The notes under the pieces are model-generated. The model saw nothing but the letters and a program-made list of their open reading frames with translations, searched no databases and was not told the origin of the DNA. Position numbers and translations under genes: made by a program. Shown piece by piece: positions 1 through 6,857 of a stretch of DNA of 7,267 bases. Location of the stretch: contig JAEWHT010000102.1 of the NCBI GenBank assembly GCA_023387695.1, forward strand, positions 1-7,267. The letters run 5' to 3'. Source of the DNA: Pseudomonadota bacterium (GTDB lineage: Bacteria > Pseudomonadota > Alphaproteobacteria > Rhizobiales > Xanthobacteraceae). The stretch's first letter is position 1. Each line of letters starts with the position of its first letter.

Positions 1-398
1 GCGCCGGCATGTTCGAATACTTCCGGACAGGCACCGCCAAGGCGTCGCCTGGCGACTCCATCACGGAAGGCATCGGGCTCGGTCGCGCGACCGCCATTGT
101 CGAAAGCGCGAAGGTCGATGACGCCTATCTCATTCCCGATGCCGAAGCCGTTTCGGTGATCTACGAGCTGCTCCAGCACGAAGGCCTGTGCCTCGGTGGC
201 TCGACCGGCATCAACATTGTCGGTGCGATGCGGCTAGCCAAGCAGCTCGGGCCCGGCAAGACCATCGTCACCATTCTCTGCGATTCCGGCAGCCGCTATC
301 AGTCAAAGCTGTTCAACGCCGACTTCATGCGCGCCAAGAACCTGCCCGTGCCGGAGTGGCTGGAGAAGCGCAGCAACATCAAGTTACCGTTCGTCTAG
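1..398 (+). CDS. cysK: Cysteine synthase A-like PLP-dependent enzyme, 3' part
   Basis: This is the C-terminal part of a fold-type II PLP enzyme of the cysteine synthase family, which makes L-cysteine from O-acetylserine and sulfide in the cytoplasm. The frame is open from base 3, so the gene continues off the left edge; the methionine at base 9 is internal, and about 131 residues are present. Family landmarks are the ITEGIGLGR segment, the GGSTGIN loop whose serine is expected to contact the PLP pyridine nitrogen, and the C-terminal CDSGSRYQSKLFN block. The catalytic lysine and the phosphate-binding glycine loop lie in the missing N-terminal part, so activity cannot be judged here. Some close relatives, such as the mycobacterial Cds1 type, act as cysteine desulfhydrases, so the reaction could run towards cysteine breakdown. 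The gene converges on the DUF805 gene with 11 bases between stop codons. The family call is firm; the exact symbol is less so. Confidence 0.85.
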   Translation, partial: AGMFEYFRTGTAKASPGDSITEGIGLGRATAIVESAKVDDAYLIPDAEAVSVIYELLQHEGLCLGGSTGINIVGAMRLAKQLGPGKTIVTILCDSGSRYQSKLFNADFMRAKNLPVPEWLEKRSNIKLPFV

Positions 399-409
399 CT
401 CCTGGCGGT

Positions 410-946
410 TTAGCTCCAAGTAGGGCGCGGCGAGCCTTGCGAGACGCGCGCAAGGCGCTGGTCCGACGTCGACGGCTTGCTGACGGGCCGCACCGGCGGC
501 TCGAAGGGGTTGGTGTAAACGCCTTCGGTCTCCGCGCTCGGCCAGAACGTCAGCGCCAGCAGCAGTGCGATGTTGACCAGACCACCGATCATCGTGCCGT
601 CATGGTCTTGGCCGATCGCCCACGCTGGAAACCGACCCGCCGCCACATGGTCAACGATCATGAGCGCGATCCAGGCCGGAATGACGCAAACCGGGTCCCA
701 GCCGATGTCGCGGATGCGCATCGACTGCAACATGAAGGTCGCACCTCCGAAGAAGACCATCGCTGCAATGATCGCCCAATTGTGGGTGAATTCCTCCGGT
801 CGTACCAGGCTCGGCGACGTCGTGCGCATCACCGCCATCGCGATCCCAAAGCAGATCGCAGTCATCACGATCGCCAGGGCGACCGAGGCCAGGAAAAAAT
901 GCCATCGCCCGAGGCGGGCATTCAGTCCGAAGACGAAACCGAGCAT
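410..946 (-). CDS. DUF805 family inner-membrane protein
   Basis: This 178-residue protein resembles the DUF805 family of small bacterial inner-membrane proteins, whose biochemical role is unknown. The family features visible are the N-terminal FGLNARLGR segment (residues 6-14), just before the first membrane helix, and an RIRDIGWDP segment (77-85) that matches the usual R-x-x-D-I-G-x motif. Four hydrophobic stretches are apparent, near residues 16-40, 56-74, 84-101 and 115-136. They are followed by a polar, proline- and serine-rich tail of about 40 residues that is probably cytoplasmic. The ATG start is well supported: AAGGGAG at 953-959 sits six bases upstream. The gene lies downstream of the glycosyltransferase gene on the same strand after a 108-base gap, and may have its own promoter there, although I could not identify one. 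No specific function can be assigned. Confidence 0.8.
   Translation of the reverse strand: MLGFVFGLNARLGRWHFFLASVALAIVMTAICFGIAMAVMRTTSPSLVRPEEFTHNWAIIAAMVFFGGATFMLQSMRIRDIGWDPVCVIPAWIALMIVDHVAAGRFPAWAIGQDHDGTMIGGLVNIALLLALTFWPSAETEGVYTNPFEPPVRPVSKPSTSDQRLARVSQGSPRPTWS
434..456 (+). terminator. Hairpin downstream of the cysteine synthase-like gene
   Basis: A perfect 8-base-pair stem (GCCTTGCG at 434-441 with CGCAAGGC at 449-456) encloses a 7-base loop. It begins 36 bases past the cysteine synthase-like stop codon and lies inside the 3' coding end of the convergent DUF805 gene. No T-tract follows on either strand, so it is not a textbook intrinsic terminator. It could stabilise the mRNA 3' end, assist Rho-dependent ending, or be chance in GC-rich coding sequence. 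Confidence 0.3.
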
Positions 947-952
947 GAGACA

Positions 953-959
953 CTCCCTT
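953..959 (-). promoter_or_regulatory. Ribosome binding site of the DUF805 gene
   Basis: On the minus strand this reads AAGGGAG, six bases before the ATG at 946. It is the clearest Shine-Dalgarno sequence in the window and fixes the start of the DUF805 gene. Confidence 0.6.
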
Positions 960-997
960 TTGTGTCAAATGCCCAGAAAGTGCTTTCGGACGCGTGA

Positions 998-1014
998 AGC
1001 GACGAGGCGTCGCT
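998..1014 (-). terminator. Hairpin after the TPR-glycosyltransferase gene
   Basis: A perfect 7-base-pair inverted repeat (AGCGACG at 998-1004, CGTCGCT at 1008-1014) with a 3-base loop lies 40 bases past the glycosyltransferase stop codon, in the non-coding gap before the DUF805 gene. Its position suits a transcript end. No run of T follows on the minus strand, so it would be an imperfect intrinsic terminator or a Rho-assisted or 3'-stabilising structure. The rest of the 947-1054 gap holds a short imperfect palindrome (976-987) and no convincing promoter. Confidence 0.35.
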
Positions 1015-1054
1015 GCCGGCATGGTTTCTGGCCAGCTAACGAATTGCGTAAACT

Positions 1055-3298
1055 TCAGGGTACGGCGCCCTCGCCGGAGGCCGAGGTACAATAGTCGCGC
1101 CAGAACTGCCGATAGCCTGCCTCGACCCTGCTCGCATAGATCTCGACATTGCCGGCTGGCGAGGCCGCAATCTGTGCCGGCAGTCCTGCCCGCAGCTTCG
1201 TCAGATGATCCGGCTGCGCCGCGAACTTGCGCGCGATCGCGACATAGCCGTCGTCATCCTCGGCGACCCAATCGTTGAGGCCAACGGCTGCCACGATCGA
1301 GGCGCCGGCACGCGACGAGGACGCGTTTCCAAGCCTCGCGATGACGGGAACGCCGGCATAGAGGGATTCCCAGGTGCTGATGCCGCCATTCTGGGGGAAT
1401 GGATCGAGCGAAATATCGACTTGCGCAAAGGCCCTCAGATGCTCGTGGCGCGAGGTCATGCCGAGGCAGGTGATGTTCGCTTCCGCAACCCCATGCGCCA
1501 CAAATCGCGCGAGCAGTCGCTCGCGCACCAAGAGATCATCAAGTAGCGTGTGTTTCAGGATGATCCGCGATCCCGTCACCTCGCGCATCAGTTTCGACCA
1601 CACGCGGATTGCGTCGTCCGATATCTTGTTGATGCGGTTGAACACGCCGAAGGTCACATAGCCGTTGCGGAGCATTGGAAGCTCCGACTGCGGCACATCC
1701 AGGATCGGATCGAGTGTGTTCAGGCACGGCAGATCGTAAACCTTCTCGGCCAGCAGATGCCGCGCCGATTGCGGAATGAAGACGGGATCCGCAAAGACGT
1801 AGTCCATGGTCTGAAGGCCCGTGCCGGACGCGTGTCCGAAGGCCGTGACCTGGATGGGCGCAGGCTTGCGCGCGAACACCGGCAGTCTGTTGCCGGTGGT
1901 ATGACCCGACACGTCGATCAGGATGTCGACTTTGTCGGCCTGGATGCGATCGGCCAATTGGTCGTCCGACATCTGCCAGGCGTCGACCCAGGTATCGGCC
2001 AACTGCTTGAACTGGGTGGTCACCTCGTCCTGTGTCGGCGAGCACGCGTAGCAGACGATTTCGAATTTGCTGCGATCATGATGACGCAGGATCGGCAGCA
2101 GCGCGAACGCGGCCGAGTGATACCAGAACTCGGCGGAGACATAGCCGATCACGATCCGCCTGTCGGGATCGAGCGACCGTGGCGCGAGCGTTCTCTGCTG
2201 CAATCTGGTGCCGACCACGTCCCACCAATGCTTGCGCGCAGCCTGCTGGACCGCGAAATCGGCATCGGCGAGAAAATCCAGAAAGAATATCTTGCGTCCG
2301 ATCAATCCTGCATCCGGCGTGATCGCCACCGACGCGTCCAGCAATTCGATTGCGGATGCGATCTCGCCCTGGTTGGCAAAACAGGCGCTCAGCAGCGCCA
2401 ACCCAACCGCGGAGCGCGGATTTTCCTCAAGCAGCGTCGTGCAGGCCAGCATGGCCTGCGCCGTATTTCCCATGGCGAGCGAGACCTGGGCCTTCCCTTG
2501 CAAGGCCACCTCAAGCCTCGGCGCGAGCGCAAGTGCGGCGTCAACGTCGGCCGCTGCCTGCTCCAACTTCGACAGCTCAAAATAGAGCCGCCCGCGGTTC
2601 GCCAGGATCTTCGCCGAGCCCGGCCTGATCGCGAGCGCCGCGTCAAGCGCGCCTCTTGCCTCGTTGTAGTTTTTGAGTTCGATATTGACCAGGCCCTTGC
2701 CGACAAGCGCCTCGACGTGTCGCGGCTGAAACAGCAAGGTGCGCTCGAAGCTTTGTCTGGCGCGGTCAAACTGCTGCACCGACAGTTCCGCCAAGCCACG
2801 ATTGCACAGCGCATCGACATAGTCGGGCTTCAGCTTGATGGCTCGATCGTAGACGTCAATCGCCTGCTCGACGCAGTTCAGGTGCAGCAAGGCATTGCCG
2901 AGATTGGCCAGCGCCAGCGGGAAGCTCGGCTTCAGCGCGATGGCCTTCTCCAGGCAAGTGCGCGCGTCCTCATATTGCCCGAGTGCAAAATGCGTCGCTC
3001 CCAAATCGGACAAGGCCTGCGCCGAGCGAGGGTCGACGGTCACGGCCTGCTTGAACACCTGTTTGGCGGCCTCGAATTGCTGGCCCGCGAACGCGCACAA
3101 TCCAAGGAGATGCAGAGCGGAAAAATGCTCCGGAAGCTCATTCAGGATCTGGCGGCAGAGCGCTTCGGCTTCGGCATGCCTGCCCTGGCCATAGGCCGTG
3201 TTCGCCGTGGAGAGGATGGTCTCGGCCTGCTTCTTGATTTTTTTCTGCAATCGCGCGTTCTGGAACGCGCGTGCGCCGGCGCTGCTTTGCAAAGTCAC
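1055..3298 (-). CDS. TPR-repeat O-GlcNAc transferase-like glycosyltransferase (GT41-type)
   Basis: This 747-residue protein joins a TPR superhelix to a catalytic region of the O-linked GlcNAc transferase/SPINDLY type, which in known members moves a sugar from a nucleotide sugar to Ser/Thr of proteins. About nine 34-residue TPRs run from residue 26 to 331, with typical repeat ends such as AIALKP and AIKLKP. The catalytic lobes span about 380-735. The first holds RIVIGYVSAEFWYH, whose H394 lines up with a catalytic-region histidine of human OGT, and the APIQ-containing stretch near 480-500. The second holds FNRINK with K558, which lines up with the UDP-binding lysine of human OGT, and the LDPFPQNGG loop (631-639). 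In that loop glycine replaces the histidine of the human NGHTT motif, as is common in bacterial relatives. There is no signal peptide or membrane helix, so the protein is cytoplasmic. The acceptor is unknown, and no flagellin or adhesin gene is nearby. The GTG start given may be wrong; see the ribosome binding site entry at 3300-3303. Confidence 0.85.
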   Translation of the reverse strand: MTLQSSAGARAFQNARLQKKIKKQAETILSTANTAYGQGRHAEAEALCRQILNELPEHFSALHLLGLCAFAGQQFEAAKQVFKQAVTVDPRSAQALSDLGATHFALGQYEDARTCLEKAIALKPSFPLALANLGNALLHLNCVEQAIDVYDRAIKLKPDYVDALCNRGLAELSVQQFDRARQSFERTLLFQPRHVEALVGKGLVNIELKNYNEARGALDAALAIRPGSAKILANRGRLYFELSKLEQAAADVDAALALAPRLEVALQGKAQVSLAMGNTAQAMLACTTLLEENPRSAVGLALLSACFANQGEIASAIELLDASVAITPDAGLIGRKIFFLDFLADADFAVQQAARKHWWDVVGTRLQQRTLAPRSLDPDRRIVIGYVSAEFWYHSAAFALLPILRHHDRSKFEIVCYACSPTQDEVTTQFKQLADTWVDAWQMSDDQLADRIQADKVDILIDVSGHTTGNRLPVFARKPAPIQVTAFGHASGTGLQTMDYVFADPVFIPQSARHLLAEKVYDLPCLNTLDPILDVPQSELPMLRNGYVTFGVFNRINKISDDAIRVWSKLMREVTGSRIILKHTLLDDLLVRERLLARFVAHGVAEANITCLGMTSRHEHLRAFAQVDISLDPFPQNGGISTWESLYAGVPVIARLGNASSSRAGASIVAAVGLNDWVAEDDDGYVAIARKFAAQPDHLTKLRAGLPAQIAASPAGNVEIYASRVEAGYRQFWRDYCTSASGEGAVP

Positions 3299-3299
3299 T

Positions 3300-3303
3300 C
3301 TCC
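3300..3303 (-). promoter_or_regulatory. Ribosome binding site bearing on the glycosyltransferase start
   Basis: The minus strand reads GGAG here. It lies one base before the GTG at 3298, too close for efficient initiation, but seven bases before an in-frame TTG at 3292, which is ideal spacing. The real protein may therefore start at TTG and be two residues shorter. No in-frame ATG occurs in the first part of the gene. Confidence 0.4.
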
Positions 3304-3344
3304 GAGGGATGGCCTCGGGCGAGTCTAGCTGATTCGCATGCCCG

Positions 3345-3358
3345 GCCGGCCGACCGGC
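3345..3358 (-). other. Second GC-rich hairpin in the aapP-glycosyltransferase gap
   Basis: A 5-base-pair stem (GCCGG with CCGGC) around a 4-base loop sits in a CCGG-rich stretch (3341-3358) between aapP and the glycosyltransferase gene. Together with the hairpin at 3363-3383 it gives the 84-base gap two structured elements in tandem. It may contribute to transcript ending or processing, or be chance in GC-rich DNA. Confidence 0.25.
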
Positions 3359-3362
3359 GGTG

Positions 3363-3383
3363 GATCCGGGATGTCCCGGAGAT
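3363..3383 (-). terminator. Hairpin at the end of the aap operon
   Basis: An inverted repeat overlaps and immediately follows the aapP stop codon. Its core is TCCGGGA (3365-3371) facing TCCCGGA (3374-3380); the arms extend to GATCC on the left and, with a small bulge, GGAGATC on the right. It is placed like an operon-end structure, but no T-tract follows on the minus strand. It could protect the aap mRNA 3' end or reduce read-through into the glycosyltransferase gene rather than fully terminate. Confidence 0.4.
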
Positions 3384-4123
3384 CAGCGCAGGATCTGGCT
3401 CAGGAACAGTTTCGTGCGGGCGTGCTGGGGCGTGGCGAAGAATTCGTTGGGCGTATTGGCTTCGATGATCTGGCCGGCGTCCATGAAAACCACGCGGTTG
3501 GCGACTTCGCGGGCAAACCCCATCTCGTGGGTCACGACCAGCATGGTCATGCCCTCCTTGGCGAGATCGACCATGGTGTCGAGCACTTCCTTGACCATTT
3601 CCGGGTCGAGCGCCGAGGTCGGCTCGTCGAACAGCATCACCTTCGGATTCATGGTCAGCGCGCGCGCGATCGCGACGCGCTGCTGCTGGCCGCCGGACAT
3701 CTGCCCCGGAAACTTGTTGGCCTGGTGCGGGATCTTGACCCGCTCCAGGAACTTCATCGCGGTCGCCTCGGCGTCCTTCTTGGGGATGTTACGCACCCAG
3801 ATCGGCGCCAGCGTGCAGTTATCGAGGACCGTCAGATGCGGGAACAGATTGAAACTCTGGAACACCATGCCGACTTCGCGGCGCACGGCATCGACATGCT
3901 TGAGGTTCGGCCCGAGCTCGATGCCGTCGACGACGATCTGGCCTTCCTGGAACTCCTCGAGCGCATTGATGCAGCGGATCAAGGTTGACTTGCCCGAGCC
4001 CGAGGGGCCGCAGATCACGATGCGCTCGCCCTTGTTGACCTCAAGGTCGATGTCCCGCAGCACGTGAAACTCGCCGTACCATTTGTTGAGGCCGGAAATG
4101 TTGACGATGGGTTCAGCGGGCAT
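3383..4123 (-). CDS. aapP: General L-amino-acid ABC transporter ATP-binding protein AapP
   Basis: This 246-residue cytoplasmic ATPase powers the Aap importer by hydrolysing ATP on the inner face of the membrane. All ABC ATPase motifs are intact: Walker A GPSGSGKST (39-47), Q-loop glutamine 89 in VFQSFNLFPH, signature MSGGQQQRVAIA (142-153), Walker B VMLFDE (162-167), the D-loop SALD (170-173) and the switch histidine H199 in THEMGF. The sequence is typical of the polar amino acid (GlnQ/AapP/BztD) subfamily. I chose the ATG at 4123 because it gives the normal family length and lies 11 bases after the aapM stop codon; a weak GAG ribosome site precedes it by six bases. The same frame stays open upstream to 4957 through aapM, but that stretch is out-of-frame shadow. 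The gene is the last of the aap operon. Confidence 0.95.
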   Translation of the reverse strand: MPAEPIVNISGLNKWYGEFHVLRDIDLEVNKGERIVICGPSGSGKSTLIRCINALEEFQEGQIVVDGIELGPNLKHVDAVRREVGMVFQSFNLFPHLTVLDNCTLAPIWVRNIPKKDAEATAMKFLERVKIPHQANKFPGQMSGGQQQRVAIARALTMNPKVMLFDEPTSALDPEMVKEVLDTMVDLAKEGMTMLVVTHEMGFAREVANRVVFMDAGQIIEANTPNEFFATPQHARTKLFLSQILR

Positions 4124-4134
4124 GATGAGCTCGA

Positions 4135-5655
4135 TCAGTTGCGGCGGTGGGCGTTGAGACGTCGCTCGACGAAGAGCGAGTAGCGCGACATTCCAAAGCA
4201 GAACAGGAAGTAGATGATGCCGGCGAAAGCAAAGCCGGTGAACGCCGTCGACGGCGTCGACCATTTCGGGTCGGAGAACGACGCACGCAGTGAACCCAGG
4301 AGGTCGAACAGCGCCACGATCGACACTAACGAGGTGTCCTTGAACAGCGAGATGAAGCTGTTGACGAGGTTCGGGATCACGTGCCGCAGCGCCTGCGGCA
4401 GCACGATCAGTGACGTGGTCTTCCACCACGACAGCCCCAGCGCAGCCGCCGCCTCGCCCTGCCCGCGCGGAATCGCAGCAAGGCCGCCGCGCACGTTCTC
4501 GGCCTGATAGGCGCCGGTAAACAGCGCAATGCCGATCAGCGCGCGCACCAGACCATCGACGGTGAAATTGCCCGGCAGGAACAGCGGCAGCATGTAGGTG
4601 GCGAAGAACAGCACGGTGATCAGCGGCACGCCGCGCCAGAACTCGATGAAGGCGATCGAGAAGATCCGGATCAGCGGGATCGAGGCGCGTCGCCCGAGCG
4701 CAAGCGCAATGCCGATCGGCAGCGAGGTGACGATGCCGGAGACGGAGACCACCAGCGTCACCAGCAGCCCGCCCCACAGATTGGTGGACACGATCGGCAA
4801 GCCGCCGTGGTCGAGCCCCATCAGCTTGATGATAATGGCGATCACAACAAAGGTCGCGATGCTCGACCCGACCACACGTCCGCCGCTGCGCATGCCGCCG
4901 CCGACAAAGAAGGCAATCAGCGACACAAACGCAGTTGTGAAGACGAAATCGACCCAAACCGACTGGCCCGACGCCTGGATCTGATCACGCAGCCAGGTCA
5001 ACGGGAAGATCAGCCAATGGATCGCCAGGCCCACCAGCACAATGAATTTGCCGATGACCCAGAGCAGTGGTGCGATGGCCGACGTCTTGCTCAGATTGAG
5101 CAGGACCTGCCCGGCACTGACGATGCTGTCGTCAAACAGTTCCAGCAGGCCGGCGGTCCAGCTCAGGCCGAAACCGCTGATGCCACCGCCATGCAGCAGG
5201 AAGAACGCAACGACCGGAAAGGCGAAGAAGAACAGACCGGCGTTGAGGCCCTTTGCCGGCAGGCGCGGAATCAACAGCGGCAACAGCAGCAAAGCCGCCA
5301 GGATCAGTGTCAGATTGACCCGCCAGCGCTCGGCCTCCGGATAGAAACCGTAGATCAGCTGCGGCAGCTTGGCCTGGATGTAGGGCCAGCAGGCGCCGAC
5401 CGCGAAGCCGGCATTCTCGGTCAGGCAAGCGCCGCGGTCCGCGCCGGTCCAGACCGCATCGAAGATCAGGAATTTGATCGACGGAATGATCGTGAACCAG
5501 AGCAGCAAACCGCCGACGATGGTGAGCAGAATGTTGGTCGGCGAGTTCAGCAGGCGGGTGCGCAATATCCCGACAAAGCCGGTGGTCTTGACCGGCGCGG
5601 GGCGTTCGGCGACCAAGTCCTGACGGACGAAGGATGACGCAGTGATGTCGGTCAT
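4135..5655 (-). CDS. aapM: General L-amino-acid ABC transporter permease AapM, with internal insertion
   Basis: This 506-residue inner-membrane permease would pair with AapQ to form the translocation channel. The C-terminal part (about 294-495) is the HisM-type permease domain; its ATPase-docking EAA loop begins at E401 (EAAAALG, then IVLPQA to about 423). The N-terminal part has the AapM/BztC-type region: membrane helices near 42-66 and 115-130, and a loop with WTGADR and two cysteines (C77, C89) followed by PYIQAK and ERWR. The ATG start overlaps the aapQ stop in an ATGA, and GGAG at 5665-5668 lies nine bases upstream, so translation is probably coupled. The protein is much longer than the R. 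leguminosarum AapM I recall (about 384 residues). The excess falls at about 159-288, between LLHGG and TNLWGGL, and contains about three further hydrophobic segments. The reading frame is intact throughout. Confidence 0.92.
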   Translation of the reverse strand: MTDITASSFVRQDLVAERPAPVKTTGFVGILRTRLLNSPTNILLTIVGGLLLWFTIIPSIKFLIFDAVWTGADRGACLTENAGFAVGACWPYIQAKLPQLIYGFYPEAERWRVNLTLILAALLLLPLLIPRLPAKGLNAGLFFFAFPVVAFFLLHGGGISGFGLSWTAGLLELFDDSIVSAGQVLLNLSKTSAIAPLLWVIGKFIVLVGLAIHWLIFPLTWLRDQIQASGQSVWVDFVFTTAFVSLIAFFVGGGMRSGGRVVGSSIATFVVIAIIIKLMGLDHGGLPIVSTNLWGGLLVTLVVSVSGIVTSLPIGIALALGRRASIPLIRIFSIAFIEFWRGVPLITVLFFATYMLPLFLPGNFTVDGLVRALIGIALFTGAYQAENVRGGLAAIPRGQGEAAAALGLSWWKTTSLIVLPQALRHVIPNLVNSFISLFKDTSLVSIVALFDLLGSLRASFSDPKWSTPSTAFTGFAFAGIIYFLFCFGMSRYSLFVERRLNAHRRN

Positions 5656-6857
5656 GCGCCGAGACTCCGGCTGATGCGCCAGCCGTAGACACTCATCACG
5701 GCGCTGGTGAAGAGCGAGATCAGGAGATAGACGCCCATCGTCATGGCGATGATCTCGATGGCCTGCCCGGTCTGGCTCAGCGACGTGCCGGCCCAGACCG
5801 ACACGAGATCAGGATAGCCGATCGCGACCGCCAGCGAGGAATTCTTGGTGAGGTTGAGGTACTGGTTGGTCAGCGGCGGCACGATCACGCGCATCGCCTG
5901 CGGCACCACAATCAACCGCAACGTCGTGCCGCGGCTCAGACCAAGCGAGGCCCCCGCCTCCATCTGCCCCGAATGGACCGACAGGATGCCGGCGCGCACG
6001 ATCTCCGCAATGAAGGCTGCCGTGTAGGTCGAGAGCGCCAATGTCAGCGCCACGAATTCCGGAATGATGCGCGCGCCGCCGGCGAAGTTGAAACCCTTGA
6101 GCTGCGGCAGCTCGACCGTGAAAGGCAGACCGGATACCGCCACGGTGACCAGCGGGAACCCGATCAGCAGGCCCAGCACGTAAGGCCAGATACGGATCAT
6201 CTGCCCGCGCAAGAACAGCGCCCGCCGCGCATAGATGCGCAAGGCCAGCGCCGCGACGATGCCGAAGGCCAGCACCACCAGGAACGGCACCATCCCCGCC
6301 TCGCCGATCGGCTGCGGAATGACGAGGCCACGATTGCTGATGAAGGCAATGCCGAGAAACGAAATGCTCTGCCTGGGATTAGGCAGCGCTGCGAGCACGG
6401 CCAGGTACCAGAACAGGATCTGGAACAGCAGCGGCAGATTGCGGATGATTTCGACATAGATTTCGCCGACGCGCGACACCAGCCAGTTCGGCGACAGCCG
6501 GCACAGCGCGACGATGAACCCGATCAAGGTGGCGAACACGATGCCCACCACCGAGACCACGAGTGTATTCAGAAGCCCGACCACGAACACGCGCAGGAAC
6601 GTGTCCGAGCCGGTGTAGGAGATCAGGGTCTGGTTGACGTCGAAGCCGGCGTTGTTCCTGAGGAAGCCGAAGCCGGCTGCAATGTGCTGGTTTTCGAGGT
6701 TCGTACGGGCGTTCGAGATGATCTCGTAGGCGATCCAGCCCAGCACTGCCGCGAAGGCAAACTGGACGGCGACGCCGTTCCAGCCTGCCTTGCCGCCCAG
6801 AATGCGCCTGATCTTCAGTGCGATCTGGAGCGGCGGTTTACGAGCTTCGGTGCTCAT
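5652..6857 (-). CDS. aapQ: General L-amino-acid ABC transporter permease AapQ
   Basis: This 401-residue inner-membrane permease is the partner of AapM in the Aap importer. It opens with a short cytoplasmic tail and a first helix near 28-48, then a loop with LRNNAGFDVNQ, typical of AapQ/BztB proteins. A second hydrophobic block runs from 88 to 118, and further helices lie near 190-208, 222-243, 268-290 and 366-392. The ATPase-docking EAA loop starts at E300 (EAGASLGLSRG, then IVVPQA to 321). The length matches the family, about 400 residues. The ATG at 6857 follows the aapJ stop by 27 bases. No clear Shine-Dalgarno precedes it, so initiation may depend on translation of aapJ, or be weak so that less permease than binding protein is made. 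The stop codon overlaps the aapM start by four bases. Confidence 0.95.
   Translation of the reverse strand: MSTEARKPPLQIALKIRRILGGKAGWNGVAVQFAFAAVLGWIAYEIISNARTNLENQHIAAGFGFLRNNAGFDVNQTLISYTGSDTFLRVFVVGLLNTLVVSVVGIVFATLIGFIVALCRLSPNWLVSRVGEIYVEIIRNLPLLFQILFWYLAVLAALPNPRQSISFLGIAFISNRGLVIPQPIGEAGMVPFLVVLAFGIVAALALRIYARRALFLRGQMIRIWPYVLGLLIGFPLVTVAVSGLPFTVELPQLKGFNFAGGARIIPEFVALTLALSTYTAAFIAEIVRAGILSVHSGQMEAGASLGLSRGTTLRLIVVPQAMRVIVPPLTNQYLNLTKNSSLAVAIGYPDLVSVWAGTSLSQTGQAIEIIAMTMGVYLLISLFTSAVMSVYGWRISRSLGA
5665..5668 (-). promoter_or_regulatory. Ribosome binding site of aapM inside aapQ
   Basis: The minus strand reads GGAG nine bases before the aapM ATG at 5655, inside the last codons of aapQ. 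Together with the ATGA stop/start overlap it supports the chosen aapM start and coupled translation. Confidence 0.5.

Noticed and set aside
396..417. Direct repeat TAGCTCC (396-402 and 411-417) at the convergent stop codons
   Set aside because: Seven bases repeated once is compatible with chance and matches no known attachment site or element end.
963..969. TTGACA on the minus strand, resembling a -35 promoter element
   Set aside because: It lies immediately before the DUF805 ribosome site, so a start driven from it would fall inside the coding region, and no -10 partner is seen.
188..997. 269-residue open frame on the + strand spanning the cysteine synthase end and the DUF805 gene
   Set aside because: It overlaps two recognisable genes in another frame or strand, and its His- and Arg-rich sequence has no family features.
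1550..3328. 592-residue open frame on the + strand opposite the glycosyltransferase gene
   Set aside because: It is antisense to a gene with clear TPR and GT41 homology. Its translation is rich in Arg, Gln, His and Asp with no recognisable domain, as expected from the complement of GC-biased codons.
3320..3335. TAGACT on the minus strand as a possible -10 for the glycosyltransferase gene
   Set aside because: No -35-like hexamer lies at the right distance in the GC-rich sequence upstream; the match is too weak to call a promoter.
4124..4957. In-frame upstream extension of aapP by 278 codons through aapM
   Set aside because: It has no stop codon but is low-complexity, Arg- and Ala-rich sequence in the wrong frame of aapM. 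AapP has its normal length from 4123, and no slippery site for a frameshift fusion was seen.
4807..5637. 276-residue open frame on the + strand opposite aapM
   Set aside because: The Gln-, Asp- and Arg-rich translation is the typical antisense shadow of a hydrophobic membrane protein; no domain or ribosome site supports it.
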